Origin: Saussurea involucrata
Lineage: Eukaryota > Streptophyta > Magnoliopsida > Asterales > Asteraceae
Assembly: GCA_033807775.1 (NCBI GenBank)
Contig: JAWVWS010001001.1
Location: 248,001 to 312,000 of the forward strand
Direction of reading: 5' to 3'
DNA: 64,000 nt
Shown: positions 1 to 10,216 of the stretch, piece by piece
Position numbering within the stretch: position 1 is the first letter of the stretch
Layout: every line of letters begins with the position of its first letter
Translations under genes and position numbers: made by a program
Notes under the pieces: model-generated
What the model was told of the DNA's origin: nothing
The model's database searches: none
What the model saw: the letters and a program-made list of their open reading frames with translations, nothing else

Positions 1-2
1 CA

Positions 3-1634
3 CCATTAGAAATGATTCATACTGATCTTTGTGGTCCAATTTCAGTTCAATCTATGGGAGGAAAGAAATATATGCTTGTGATTGTTGATGAATTCTCCAG
101 ATACACATGGGTTGAGTTCCTAAGAGCTAAGTCAGAAGCTGCTACTACATTGATAAATTTTATCAAAAGGATTCAAGTTCTCTTACAACTTCCAGTTCAG
201 AAAATCAGAAGTGATAATGGAACAGAGTTCAGAAATGAGACTCTTCAGAATTTTTTAGAAAGTTCTGGGATTTCTCACAATTTTTCTGCTGCCAGAACTC
301 CTCAACAAAATGGTGTTGTTGAAAGGAAAAATAGAACTCTAGTTGAAGCTGCGAGAACAATGCTGGCTTATGCAAATCTTCCTACTTTCCTATGGGCTGA
401 AGCAATTGCAACTGCTTGTTTTACACAGAATAGAACTTTAATCAATAAGAGATTAAATAAGACTGCTTATGAACTGATAAATAAAAGAAAACCATTAATC
501 AAATTCTTTCATGTTTTTCGTTGCAGGTGCTATGTTCTTAGAGACAGAGAAAATCTTGCCAAATTCGATAAAAAGGCAGATGAAGGATACTTTGTGGGTT
601 ATTCTTTAACTTCCAAAGCATTCAGAATCTACAATAGAAGAACCAAGAGGATGATGGAGAGCATAAATGTAACTTTTGATGAAGCCAGAATGAGGACTTC
701 TGAACAAGACAGTTCAGAACTCATGCTGAACAAGACAAATATGACTTCTGATACAAATTCTAATTCTATTTGTTCAGAACTCAATTTACTGTTTAAGGAT
801 GCTTTTATTGAACTAAATTCTGATTCTTATGCAGAATATGAAACCCCAAAGATGGTCAAAGAGATGAAAAATAAGACTCCAGAAATAGTTCAATCAACTG
901 TAATTTCTGACAAAGGTCCATCAGAGGAATGTCCAAATCTAATAAATACAAGTGGTGAAAATTCTGAACCTTGTAATCAGAATTCTAATTCTTGTACTCA
1001 GAACTCTGAACAAGTCACTCAGAATTCTGACTTCATTGATCAGAACCCAAACTTGGATATAACTCCTACTCATACATCAGAACAAGGGGACAGTTCAGAA
1101 TTACAAGCAATCATTGATGAGAATGATGCAAACAACAATTATCCAGAGATTGATGTACTCCCTAGTGCAAATAAATGGACTAAAAATCATCTTATTCATC
1201 AAGTAATAGGTGATCCATCAGCAGGAGTAAAAACCAGATCAGCTACAGCAAATGAAGCAATGTTTGCTGGTTTCTTGAGTGTGATTGAACCAAAGAAAGC
1301 TAATGAAGCCCTAGAGGATCCAGACTGGATTTCAGCAATGCAAGAGGAATTGCTTCAATTTGAAAGAAATAAAGTTTGGAGACTCATTCCAAAGCCTGAA
1401 GGTAAATCTATTATTGGAACTAAATGGGTGTTCAGAAACAAAAAGGATGAATCAGGTGTTGTCATCAGAAACAAGGCAAGATTGGTTGCTAAGGGATACT
1501 GTCAACAAGAGGGAATTGATTATGATGAGACATTTGCACCAGTGGCAAGAATAGAGGCAATCAGAATATTTTTGGCCATGTTGCACATAAAAACTTCAAG
1601 GTGTATCAAATGGATGTCAAATCAGCCTTTCTAA
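3..1634 (+). CDS. pol: Element A pol, first part: integrase and start of reverse transcriptase (5' partial, frameshifted end)
   Basis: The frame is open from base 3, so the window starts inside pol. The integrase core shows all three DD35E residues: D in HTDLCGP (about 18-38), D in DNGTEF (211-228) and E in NGVVERKN (about 310-330). The integrase C-terminal segment with the usual YELINKRKP-type motif follows. A long Asn/Gln/Ser-rich linker (about 700-1150) has repeated QNS units that are in-frame copies of the element's own noncoding word CAGAATTCTGA. RT starts near 1310 (NKVWRLIPKP, GTKWVFRNK, YDETFAPVAR). The frame is lost near 1580, where one base is missing relative to the family consensus, giving a false C-terminus ending at 1634. 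RT resumes in the next frame from about 1585. Confidence 0.9.
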   Translation, partial: PLEMIHTDLCGPISVQSMGGKKYMLVIVDEFSRYTWVEFLRAKSEAATTLINFIKRIQVLLQLPVQKIRSDNGTEFRNETLQNFLESSGISHNFSAARTPQQNGVVERKNRTLVEAARTMLAYANLPTFLWAEAIATACFTQNRTLINKRLNKTAYELINKRKPLIKFFHVFRCRCYVLRDRENLAKFDKKADEGYFVGYSLTSKAFRIYNRRTKRMMESINVTFDEARMRTSEQDSSELMLNKTNMTSDTNSNSICSELNLLFKDAFIELNSDSYAEYETPKMVKEMKNKTPEIVQSTVISDKGPSEECPNLINTSGENSEPCNQNSNSCTQNSEQVTQNSDFIDQNPNLDITPTHTSEQGDSSELQAIIDENDANNNYPEIDVLPSANKWTKNHLIHQVIGDPSAGVKTRSATANEAMFAGFLSVIEPKKANEALEDPDWISAMQEELLQFERNKVWRLIPKPEGKSIIGTKWVFRNKKDESGVVIRNKARLVAKGYCQQEGIDYDETFAPVARIEAIRIFLAMLHIKTSRCIKWMSNQPF

Positions 1635-2815
1635 ATGGCAAACTTAATGAAGAGGTGTATGTTCATCAACCTGAAGGTATTGTTGATCCAGAATTCCCTG
1701 ATCATGTTTATATTTTAGACAAAGCTTTATATGGTCTAAAACAAGCACCACGAGCCTGGTATGACACTCTTACTAAACACTTGTTAGGTTCAGGGTTCAA
1801 GAAAGGTAAGATTGACACAACTTTGTTTTTAAAGAAACAGGGTGATGATTTAATTCTGATTCAGATTTATGTTGATGACATAATATTTGGTTCTACCAGT
1901 CCAGAATTATGTAATAATTTTTCAAAAATCATGTCATCTGAATTTGAAATGAGCATGATGGGTGAGCTGAATTTTTTCCTTGGTCTTCAAGTCAAACAAT
2001 TACCAAAAGGTATTTTTATAAATCAAGGAAAATATGTCAGAGACATTCTGAAAAAGTTCAAAATGTCTGATTGTGCTTCTATGAGAACACCTATGGCAAC
2101 TAACATAAAGTTAGATGCTGATCTCAAAGGTGTTTCAGCAGATATCAAACTTTATAGAGGCATGATTGGATCATTACTTTATTTGACTGCAACTAGACCA
2201 GATATCATGTTTTCTACCTGTTTCTGTGCAAGATTTCAATCTAACCCAAAAGAATCACATATGTTGGCTGTCAGAAGGATTTTAAGATATCTCAAAGGAA
2301 CACCTGATCTAGGTTTATGGTATCCAAAAGAAACTGACTTCAAATTGACTGCTTTCACTGATGCTGATCATGCAGGAAGTAGGTTGGACAGAAAGAGTAC
2401 ATCTGGTGCTTGTCACTTTTTGGGAGATAAAATAGTGAGTTGGGCATCAAAGAAGCAGAATTGTGTGTCCACTTCAACTGCTGAAGCAGAGTATGTTGCT
2501 GCTGCTGCTTCATGCTCTCAAACATTGTGGATGAGAACACAACTCATGGACTATGGATATCAGCTTAACAAGATTCCCATCTATTGTGACTCAGAAAGTG
2601 CAATTGCCATTACTCAGAACCCTGTTCAACATTCAAAGACTAAGCATATAGATGTGAGGTATCATTTTATAAAGGACTTTGTGGAAAAAGGAACTATAGA
2701 GATGCACTTTGTGCATACAAAGTATCAATTGGCTGACTTGTTCACAAAGCCTCTTGATCACAAAAGGTTTTCTTTTCTCATATGTAAAATAGGAATGCTT
2801 AATCTGCCTAATTGA
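1601..2815 (+). CDS. pol: Element A pol, second part: reverse transcriptase and RNase H
   Basis: This continues the RT after a single-base deletion. The match to the family resumes just before 1601 (AHKNFKVYQ), so the ATG at 1601 is not a real start. The catalytic YVDD motif is at 1868-1879. The fingers/palm segments VKSAFLNG and LYGLKQAPRAWY, and FFLGLQVKQ, are intact. Copia RNase H begins at FTDADHAG (about 2355), followed by STSTAEAEYVA and KTKHIDVRYHF, and ends with the usual LADLFTKPL tail and GMLNLPN stop. Apart from the frameshift the enzyme looks complete, so A was probably active recently. Confidence 0.92.
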   Translation: MYQMDVKSAFLNGKLNEEVYVHQPEGIVDPEFPDHVYILDKALYGLKQAPRAWYDTLTKHLLGSGFKKGKIDTTLFLKKQGDDLILIQIYVDDIIFGSTSPELCNNFSKIMSSEFEMSMMGELNFFLGLQVKQLPKGIFINQGKYVRDILKKFKMSDCASMRTPMATNIKLDADLKGVSADIKLYRGMIGSLLYLTATRPDIMFSTCFCARFQSNPKESHMLAVRRILRYLKGTPDLGLWYPKETDFKLTAFTDADHAGSRLDRKSTSGACHFLGDKIVSWASKKQNCVSTSTAEAEYVAAAASCSQTLWMRTQLMDYGYQLNKIPIYCDSESAIAITQNPVQHSKTKHIDVRYHFIKDFVEKGTIEMHFVHTKYQLADLFTKPLDHKRFSFLICKIGMLNLPN

Positions 2816-2877
2816 AAATATTTGTTTTTTTTTCTTAAAAATGCTAAATTTTTCTAAGTAAAATTGTCTGAGTAGTG

Positions 2878-3006
2878 TACTCAGAACTCTGAGTCTTAAG
2901 ATTCAGAACTTCTGAGTACTAAGATCAGAACTTCTGAGTCTTGAGTTCAGAACTTCTGAGTCTAGAGATCAGAACTTCTGAGTCTTAAGGTCAGAGATAT
3001 TGAGTC
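2878..3006 (+). repeat. Six tandem copies of the A/B family word in the post-pol spacer
   Basis: Six units of about 20-25 bases follow each other, each built on TCAGAACTTCTGAGT or a close variant. The core is an inverted repeat (TCAGAA, one base, TTCTGA). The same word recurs in the A LTR, in the INT-RT linker of pol and in both B LTRs. The rest of the 2816-3589 spacer is AT-rich with no ORF. It holds an internal polypurine-tract-like CAAGGGGGAGC near 3140-3150. Confidence 0.85.
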
Positions 3007-3589
3007 AATACTTCAGCAATCTAACTTTCAAAAATTTATTTTTGAGAAATACAAATACTTCAACTGTGTGGATTATGCTTCTTCTATTATCTTTTTATCT
3101 CATCTTTATGTATCATAAATAGTCAAATGCATGCTCAAGTCAAGGGGGAGCATCAAATTTTTTTTTTGTTTCGAAATTATTTTGTGATGCTTAAAAAGGT
3201 TAGTTTTCATTTCTTTTCTCTGATCATTCTAAGAAGAACAAGCTTTTAATGATAAATATTTTTTGTTGTTGTTCAAACTATATCTGAATTAAAAAAAATT
3301 CATATTCAGATATAAGATTTTAAATGATTTATTTTAAAAATCATCATAATATGAACAGAATTTTGATGATAAAAAGTGTTTCTATCTGTTCAAACCTCTT
3401 CTGAATAATCAAAATGTTTTATATTTGTCAGAAGTTGATTTTAAATGACATTTTGGTTACAAGGAAAAATTCTTCTGAGTTATGGAATCAGAACTCTGAG
3501 TAGAACAATCAGATATCTGATAAAGAAAAGTCAAAACATCTGAGCGTGTTATTCAGATCTTTGACTTGAGTCAAAATTCTATCCACTAA

Positions 3590-3727
3590 CACGTGTCAGC
3601 TTCATATTTGTTTGATTATGCCACGCATTTCATTTAAATCCTCTGTGGCATTTCAAATGTGTTGACTCTGTTATAACATTGATTTTGCTTTTCCGTTAAA
3701 CCTTTCAACTTCGCGGATTTTAAATAG
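3590..3727 (+). promoter_or_regulatory. Probable internal promoter of element A ORF3 (CACGTG box and TATA-like box)
   Basis: CACGTG lies at 3590-3595 and a TATA-like TTTTAAATAGG at 3717-3727, about 100 bases before the ORF3 ATG at 3826. The same arrangement is found at the same place in elements D, F, G and I, and a TATA box alone in J. That argues for a real promoter rather than chance. Function is inferred. Confidence 0.55.
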
Positions 3728-3825
3728 GTCTTAAAATCCCTATTTCAAATCTTTTCAAATTCCAGAGCGAAAAGTGAGATACGAATCAAATCCAGAGTTC
3801 TTTGAGTTTGTTTTCTTCTTAAATC

Positions 3826-6800
3826 ATGTCTGAAATACGAAGAAGTGGTCCAATTTCTCTACATTCTACAAAATCGATAATAGATTCATCCGATTCGGAA
3901 AATGATGAAGTACAAAATAGAGTTGCAGAGGAAGGGGCAATAAGAAATGATGGAGAAGATGAACAAATGGATGAATCTGAAGGAAATGCGGATGAGGTAA
4001 ACGTTAATATTGAACATGAACAGAGTGTTGCAGGTTCTATTATGTCAGATAGACCTATTTTAGTGGAAAGAGTTGTTCCTGAGAGTGAATGGCTGAAATT
4101 ATCTGAAAATAATTGTGTTATATTATTTGAGGAAAGCCGTTTTAAGCCTGAACACATAATTATCATGGAGTTATTCAAACACCATCCGTACAGAAAATGG
4201 TTTACACGAAGTAAAAATGTGCCTGTTCAGTACATACAACAATGGTGGAAACATCTTAGGTTAGAAGATAATAGGTTTGTGTCTGAAATTGGAGGAGTGA
4301 CATTTGCCTTATCAATCTTTGCACTAAGAGAAATGCTGAATTTACCAGAGAAAGATGATGTACAAAGAAGGACCGATTTTGAGGACTCACCCTTAACAGA
4401 GGAATTAATAGCAGAGTTTATGAAGTTGGGATACAATGAAGGATTGAGGACTCTCAGTTTGTTCAGAAGAAACAAATTACCACCTATTTGGGCTTGCTTC
4501 TTTCATGTGGTAAATAAATGTGTGTCAGGGAAGAATAGTTCTGCTGATCAAGGTTCTAAACAAATTCTTCAGATCTTTCAGGGTTTAGTGAAGAATAGGC
4601 ATTATGACTATACTTTAATAATTTGGGAAGACATGAAGAATACATTTGAGAAGAATCAGAAAGCAATTCAGAAGAAAACAAAGGATGCTCCACTGACATA
4701 CATTCCTTATATAAGGTATTGGCAAATTGTTATTTGGTATGCCATGCAGGAAAACAGAACAATCTCAAGAAGAACAAATGAAGAGCATGGTCCCACATTT
4801 TATTTGGGCAAGATGACCTCAGTAACAAGACTTGAAAACTATCCCAATCATAAATTGTTGCCAAAATCACTTAGGAATTATATTCCAAGGGAGAGTGAGA
4901 TTTTAAAAGCTTATTGCACCTCTATGGGAATTGAATTACCTCAAATCCCTACCCAAGAGAACCAACCTGAGAAGAGAGGTGAGGGGTCTAGTCGAATTAG
5001 AGAGGGGGAGGATGTTCAGATGGGTGAACATTCTGAGAGACTTGAGGGGGAAAATTCTGAGAGCTTGGTTAGATTTGGTGAGGAAAAACAGAATGAGAGT
5101 GGTGAGGATGAGAGATTGTCAACAGAGGTTCAAACAGAAAGAGATGCCTCTGAACCAGCTAATCTTGACCAGGTAACCACAAATGCTATTGGTTCACATC
5201 TCTTGGTGTCCAATATAGAAACAAACACCATGGACCTAGTGGTGGATCTTGAACAACCCATCCATATCCACTCAGAATCATTTCAACATGCTACTGTTTC
5301 ACACAAATCCGAGGAACCATCCCAAACTCATTTGGAGGGAGGTGATAAATCCCAATCTATTTTTCAACACATTGAGGCTGAATATCACAGTCCTATTCAT
5401 ATTGAGCCTGAAATTCCTTCTGACACTTGCACAAATCAGGAATTTCGTATTCCTGAAACAACATTCATAGACATACCTAATGTTGGGTGTCGAGGATTGG
5501 ATGGAAGTCCTGGTGAGGTGAACATTACAAAAGCCTCATTCAAACGTGCATCTGTTGTACAAGATGACTTTGTGTTATCTACAGGCCATGAGCCCTCTGG
5601 GCACATGAAAACTGGACCATCTGTTGGTTCAGGTTCACTGTTAGAAACTTCTGAATTTGAAAATATTCAGAAACAAAACAAGGAGATGGGGGAAAAAGTA
5701 GAAAATCTGGAGAAGAAGGTGGAGGATTTGAATGATGAGATGTCAGATTTGAAAGTTGTGTTGGAGAAAAAGTTGATTTCTGTTGAAACCAAAGTAGATG
5801 ATGTAAAGAAATCCTTGGATTCTCACAAAAAGGAGATCATGGATATAATGTCTGGTTTTCAAAAAGATATGTTAAAACAAATGCAAGGTATGCAGGAATC
5901 TATACTGAAAGCACTGAGTGTATCATTGGCTTCTACTTCAAAGCCTCTTGATCTTGTTCCTATTGCAGAAGCTGAACCTGAAGTTACTTTTAATCAGAAC
6001 TTGAAAAGAAAGTTTGATGATAATGAGCCTCATGATCATCAAAAGGGGGAGAAAAGACATAGGTTAAGTTCTGATGATGACATTGGCATAGAAGATTTTG
6101 AGATAGCAAATATGCACTTAGCCAGTACAAAAAGTTCAGAAGATCAGCCACAAGAAAAGTTAAAGGCAATGACTCAGATAGTTCAGATTGATAGTTCAGA
6201 TACAGAGGAAATGGAGTTGGAAAGTACAGATGGTGGTGATTCAGATAAAACAGAGGAATTGAACTTAGACACAGAGATGGAAGGAAACTCAGATGAAACT
6301 GAAGCTATTGAGGAATCTGTATTGAGATCAGAAAAGACAGTGGAAAGTGAAGTGGTCAACATGTGTACAGATATTGTGGTGTATAACAAAGAAAATATGA
6401 CGGATTCTGAATTAGAAGAAAGGAGGTTAAGTGAAGAGTTGATCAGAAGAATGCATAATAATTTAGTCAGAGCTTTGAATGTTCAAAAAGTTCAGCAAGG
6501 AATAAAAATGGTAAGACCTATTGATCTAATGGGAGAAGAAGACAGAACTGTGAATTATACTCAGGATTTTGAAGATGATTTTATATTTAACTTTTGTGAT
6601 GAGTTAAATACAGAAGAAGAGTATGTGAAAGTGAAAGACTACTTTATGCCTTCTGAGTATGTATTCAGAAAACCAATTGAGATCCCAAAGATTAATTTGC
6701 AAAGACTAGAAGAACCTGTATGTGATTTCATCCTAGAGTTAAGTGATGTGCCATTAGCTAGACAATTTCATGATGATATTTTTCCTGAGGAAATGTATGA

Positions 6801-7287
6801 TAATCTCTACTACACAGAAGGAAAGTATGAGCTTTTGGAAAGTAATATTGATGGTTTTATGGATGACAGAGCTCAGATAGTCTACTCAGAAGCTTCTAAC
6901 AGATTCAGAGCTCCTGACTCAAAACTGCATATTCAGAAAAGAATTGAGAAAGTTCTGATGTTTCAACAAGAAGAATTCAATGGTTTAATGTTTGTTAGAA
7001 TGGAAGTACTGAAAGAAAGAAATACAAAGGTTTCCATGTCTACTTTTGATTTTCACAGATTGACTCTTGATGATCAGATCTTTCTAGTCAAGTTCTTTGC
7101 CAGCACTGAAGAAGCCTTGATGGAAATTGAATGCAGAAGACTTCTGGGTATCTATGTCAGAAATATACACTTGTATGACTTCCAATTAGCTATTGAAGAA
7201 AGAAAAGAGAAGTGTAATCTGAGTTCTCCCACAAAGAAAACAGAAATTGGTTTATATTTGAAGGGATTTGTGAATGAAGGAATGTAG
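3826..7287 (+). CDS. Element A third ORF (env-like position), main part up to an in-frame TAG
   Basis: 1153 codons from ATG 3826 to TAG 7285-7287. Beyond the TAG the same frame stays open to 8502, so one base change probably split a protein of about 1558 residues. I see no signal peptide or membrane segment. Residues about 75-350 form the N-terminal module shared with ORF3 of F, G, I and J (YIQQWW, LPPIWACFFHVVNKC, YDYTLIIWEDM). A Glu/Ser-rich stretch follows. A long coiled coil spans about 608-700. A basic LKRKFDD..GEKRHR cluster like a nuclear localisation signal lies near 725-750 and is followed by acidic repeats. The location after pol is the 'env' position of Sireviruses, but the content looks nuclear. 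Biochemical role unknown. Confidence 0.85.
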   Translation: MSEIRRSGPISLHSTKSIIDSSDSENDEVQNRVAEEGAIRNDGEDEQMDESEGNADEVNVNIEHEQSVAGSIMSDRPILVERVVPESEWLKLSENNCVILFEESRFKPEHIIIMELFKHHPYRKWFTRSKNVPVQYIQQWWKHLRLEDNRFVSEIGGVTFALSIFALREMLNLPEKDDVQRRTDFEDSPLTEELIAEFMKLGYNEGLRTLSLFRRNKLPPIWACFFHVVNKCVSGKNSSADQGSKQILQIFQGLVKNRHYDYTLIIWEDMKNTFEKNQKAIQKKTKDAPLTYIPYIRYWQIVIWYAMQENRTISRRTNEEHGPTFYLGKMTSVTRLENYPNHKLLPKSLRNYIPRESEILKAYCTSMGIELPQIPTQENQPEKRGEGSSRIREGEDVQMGEHSERLEGENSESLVRFGEEKQNESGEDERLSTEVQTERDASEPANLDQVTTNAIGSHLLVSNIETNTMDLVVDLEQPIHIHSESFQHATVSHKSEEPSQTHLEGGDKSQSIFQHIEAEYHSPIHIEPEIPSDTCTNQEFRIPETTFIDIPNVGCRGLDGSPGEVNITKASFKRASVVQDDFVLSTGHEPSGHMKTGPSVGSGSLLETSEFENIQKQNKEMGEKVENLEKKVEDLNDEMSDLKVVLEKKLISVETKVDDVKKSLDSHKKEIMDIMSGFQKDMLKQMQGMQESILKALSVSLASTSKPLDLVPIAEAEPEVTFNQNLKRKFDDNEPHDHQKGEKRHRLSSDDDIGIEDFEIANMHLASTKSSEDQPQEKLKAMTQIVQIDSSDTEEMELESTDGGDSDKTEELNLDTEMEGNSDETEAIEESVLRSEKTVESEVVNMCTDIVVYNKENMTDSELEERRLSEELIRRMHNNLVRALNVQKVQQGIKMVRPIDLMGEEDRTVNYTQDFEDDFIFNFCDELNTEEEYVKVKDYFMPSEYVFRKPIEIPKINLQRLEEPVCDFILELSDVPLARQFHDDIFPEEMYDNLYYTEGKYELLESNIDGFMDDRAQIVYSEASNRFRAPDSKLHIQKRIEKVLMFQQEEFNGLMFVRMEVLKERNTKVSMSTFDFHRLTLDDQIFLVKFFASTEEALMEIECRRLLGIYVRNIHLYDFQLAIEERKEKCNLSSPTKKTEIGLYLKGFVNEGM

Positions 7288-8502
7288 ACAGAAGGGTTCA
7301 CATATACAGTTCACGAAAGGCTTGAAATGTTCAGATTAAAAGAGTTGGTGAAATACAGTGATGCAACTCTGAATTGGTTATTGATTAAAATGGAAATAAG
7401 TGTGGAAACTGAAAGAGAGAGTTTAAAGAAGAGATGTATGAACTCTGTGAAGAGGAGGTTGGATCTTAGAAGAAAAATCAGAAACTGTAGTGAATGGTTG
7501 CTATCTGAGGTGAATCCCAAAAAGATTCTACATAATGATTTTGTGTTTCCTGCTGAGTATGAAGTGAATGAAATTCTGTCAGATGAAGTTGAAGAAGTCC
7601 AGAACACAACACCTCAGAATGTGCAGATAACTAGTTTTGATCAAGCTGAACAGTCTGAACCCAAAGAAGATGAAATATCCATTGATCTAAATGGATACTT
7701 TCTTGAATTTGATTTGCCTGAGTTCTTCAAACCAAAAGAAGTACAATTCTTGGATGTGTATTATGATAGACCTAAGGAGACTCAGATCTGGTTGGCTGAA
7801 AAATCAAGATGTCTTGGCAAAACAAAGCAAGCTGTTTACTCAGATTTTCTAATCACTGGAATCAGAGAATTGAAGGTTAAGAAATTCAGAAAGATGGAGT
7901 ACTTATCCTTTGAAGTTCTGAGAGAAGATGGCAAGGTTTATTATTTTACTGATGCAGATTTTGAGAAACTATCAGTGGTTGACTTCTACAGATTACATAG
8001 CTTTCTATGCTTCAAAGAGTCAAGCAAAGACAGAAATGAAAGGAAGGCAAGAAGTGTGGTGATTGAGGCCATGTTCTACATCTTAAGATGGCACTGTTAT
8101 ACAGATTTCCAAATAGCTTTGTACTTACAAAAGCCATGTGTTTATTTGGCAAATCCCAACACAGATCATGAACAGAAAAAGGTGCTAAAGACTGGAAGTG
8201 TTCACAAATATCCAAATTTGGGAGTATTTTTGAAAAACAAAAGTGGAAAGATCTTCTTCAGAGCAAAGGAAACTGCAAAATACTGTTCTGGAACTTTAAG
8301 AATCATAAAGCATAATTTGGAGAAAAAGATGCTGAAAGTGAAGGAAGCAAATATAATTCAAGAAGTAATCAATCAGCAAGTTGAAATTATTCAAGAAATC
8401 ATTGTCAAAATTGATAAGAGGCTTAATCTGAGAAATGTGCTACTTCAGAAAATCGTTCCTACTCTGAAAGACCTGGATGATGCTAAATTCAAGTTTATTT
8501 GA
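7288..8502 (+). CDS. Element A third ORF, C-terminal part after the in-frame TAG
   Basis: Open in the same frame from the TAG at 7285-7287 to TGA 8500-8502 (405 codons); the first ATG is at 7327. It contains the C-terminal module: a Gly-Lys turn, a short strand ending in FTDADF, then a helix with LHSFL (about 7925-8010). F, G, I and J have the equivalent GRKRFQRISEL, ENTIEKFNDNDL or DGKFEVFSTW segments in the same relative place. It would be made only by readthrough of the TAG or from an undamaged sister copy. The TAG context ACAGAA is not the CARYYA context associated with efficient plant readthrough. No known enzymatic motif is seen. Confidence 0.75.
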   Translation, partial: TEGFTYTVHERLEMFRLKELVKYSDATLNWLLIKMEISVETERESLKKRCMNSVKRRLDLRRKIRNCSEWLLSEVNPKKILHNDFVFPAEYEVNEILSDEVEEVQNTTPQNVQITSFDQAEQSEPKEDEISIDLNGYFLEFDLPEFFKPKEVQFLDVYYDRPKETQIWLAEKSRCLGKTKQAVYSDFLITGIRELKVKKFRKMEYLSFEVLREDGKVYYFTDADFEKLSVVDFYRLHSFLCFKESSKDRNERKARSVVIEAMFYILRWHCYTDFQIALYLQKPCVYLANPNTDHEQKKVLKTGSVHKYPNLGVFLKNKSGKIFFRAKETAKYCSGTLRIIKHNLEKKMLKVKEANIIQEVINQQVEIIQEIIVKIDKRLNLRNVLLQKIVPTLKDLDDAKFKFI

Positions 8503-8503
8503 C

Positions 8504-8517
8504 AAAAAGGGGGAGAT
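8504..8517 (+). promoter_or_regulatory. Polypurine tract of element A
   Basis: AAAAAGGGGGAGAT immediately precedes the 3' LTR start TGTTAG. It is the plus-strand DNA primer site. Equivalent tracts sit at the same place in B, G, H, I and J. Confidence 0.9.
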
Positions 8518-9004
8518 TGTTAGATCTGAAGTTTTGTCAATAAACCAAGTGTTGAAGATCTGATAAGAAGACTCAGATGTTCTGAGTAGAGGAGTCAGAG
8601 ATCTGAGAAGAGAAGTCAGAGTTCTGAGAGAAAGAGTCAGAAGCTCTGAGAAGCGTTATCAGAAGAATGTTCAGAAGTTCTGAACTACCTGTTCAGAACT
8701 TATGACTACATACTTTACTTAGTATTTAGTAAACTAATTAGAACACGTGTTATGTTCTTATTAGTCTTTCTTATTTGTACTGTAGCTTTAACATGTCCGT
8801 TGCAGTATAAATAGAGCGGTTAGCACTACGTTGCTAACTGATTGATTTTCCCGTATATCTTTGTATTCATTCTTTGTAATCTTTGAGATTCTCTCTCTCT
8901 TAGATCTGTAATCCTGTTCATCATTGAATACAATTGGGCTTGATCATACAACTTCTCAATTACTGCTTTCTATATTGATTGTAAGATAAGATCCTGTACT
9001 TTCA
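8518..9004 (+). repeat. 3' LTR of element A (487 bp)
   Basis: Begins TGTTAGATCT after the polypurine tract and ends ...CTGTACTTTCA, so it obeys TG...CA. It resembles the B LTRs (shared ending TATTGATTGTAAGAT). The first 200 bases carry repeated TCAGA/TCTGAG words. A TATA box TATAAATAG is at 8806-8814. The sequence after 9004 belongs to another family. Confidence 0.9.
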
Positions 9005-9848
9005 GGTTCACATTAATCAGCGAAAGAATAAAATCAACTTGTATAACCCATTCTATCATCTTCTCTATGAATAAACTTGATTCAGTGATATCAAGGTATG
9101 TTCTCTCTCTGACAATCGCATGAAAATGCAAGATTTCAAAACAAAATGCATCGCTGAATATCTCTTCCTTAACAGCGATATTTTTGAAATTTCTTAAAAC
9201 CTTCACTGAATATTTTCATTCAGTACTTCATGTTTTCAAAAGTATCTCTGAGTTTTTCAAAACCTCGGAGACAACCAAGAATATGAAAGGACAGTTGTGA
9301 CGTCATTGCAACGGATAAACCCCGGCACGTTTTCTCTTCCTGACACACGTTTGCACGTCTCGTTCATACTTCCAATCAAATGCAAACACGTGTCCGTGTC
9401 ATGATGAAAATCTTTTCCCGCTCAAGATTTTCTCTTTCTAAAATCTCTATATAAAAAATTCTTTGTTTATATTTTTCTTTTACGCGATCAATCTTCCTCC
9501 GCAAGAAAAAATTCACTGTTGCATTTGTGATTTCAAAAACTTCAAGAACTGTTCATCATCTTCTTCATCAAACATCAAGGTTAATATGTTCTTATTTATT
9601 ACCGAATGCGTATAACTTGTTTCCGATCTTCTCATTGTTTTAACAAGATCAAACAAAAGAACTTCGTAAAATGATTTTCTTTCGTGGTTTATGAACACAA
9701 CCATTTCATGGTTGTTCTTCAAGTTTAAATGCAAAATCTTAAACTTGTTCTTCATTCGTTTCCAGAATCTATTTCTTCATAGAAAACTAGAAAACAAGAA
9801 AATGGGTTTTACATTTCGTTTCAAAATCAAGAAAAACCCTAATCTTCA
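9005..9848 (+). mobile_element. Element D: fragment of a G/I-family Sirevirus (post-pol spacer and ORF3 leader)
   Basis: This matches 41287-42140 of element I almost throughout: the AATAAACTTGATTC segment, CACGTG at 9387-9392, TATATAAA at 9448-9455, the leader exon, and a donor-like AAGGTTAAT near 9577. Element A is inserted at its left end, just after where pol would stop. At about 9848 it stops abruptly inside the leader intron and is fused to the gag of element E. No ORF3 coding sequence is left. Nothing else is seen in this stretch. Confidence 0.8.
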
Positions 9849-10216
9849 TTGATCCCAGATTTCTTTAGCTGTATCACATGATCTAGTTCTTCAAATATCT
9901 CGTTTGGAATGGCCATACTCAGAAGTCTAACTGCTTTAAGATCATTTTCCATTTGAAGTTTCTCTTCATCAGTAAACCCGGTGGTTTTAGGTTTAAGATA
10001 AGCATGAATCACAGCAGTAGTTTCTGTTGCGGGTACACGTGGAACCAAAACCATAGGTTGGCAAGGTCCATTCATGACAGAACGCATTAAATCCTTGTCC
10101 ATTCCATCAAGGAAGTTAACCATCCTAATCTTCCATTGAGGATATTCATCTCTCAGAAGAGTAGGAGGCTTGGTCAGAGAACCAGCAGTATAAATGGCGT
10201 TGATGTTGTTTGCCAT
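9849..10216 (-). pseudogene. gag: Gag fragment of element E (N-terminal end only)
   Basis: Starts at ATG 10216 (MANNINAIYTAGSLTKPP) after a primer site and leader. It shows the copia Gag N-terminus: a short polar lead, then PTLLRDEYPQWKIRMVNFLDG, comparable with RFSRDKFNLWKNRMILFLEG of G. It breaks off after the AKEIWD-like position, where a missing base shifts the frame, and then enters element D sequence. Only about 120 residues of the Gag capsid-like domain survive, so it cannot be functional. Confidence 0.8.

Larger units (their letters stand above)
1..9004 (+). mobile_element. Element A: Sirevirus-like Ty1/copia retrotransposon, 5' part outside the window
   Basis: Order seen: integrase, reverse transcriptase, RNase H, a 1 kb spacer, a very long third ORF, a polypurine tract and a 3' LTR. 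Pol order INT-RT-RH is diagnostic of Ty1/copia, and the large ORF after pol is typical of the Sirevirus lineage. The 5' LTR, gag and protease lie left of the window. The 3' LTR abuts post-pol spacer of a different family (element D), so A is inserted in D. The left target duplication cannot be checked. LTR and spacer repeat the inverted word TCAGAACTTCTGA, which is shared with element B. Confidence 0.93.
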
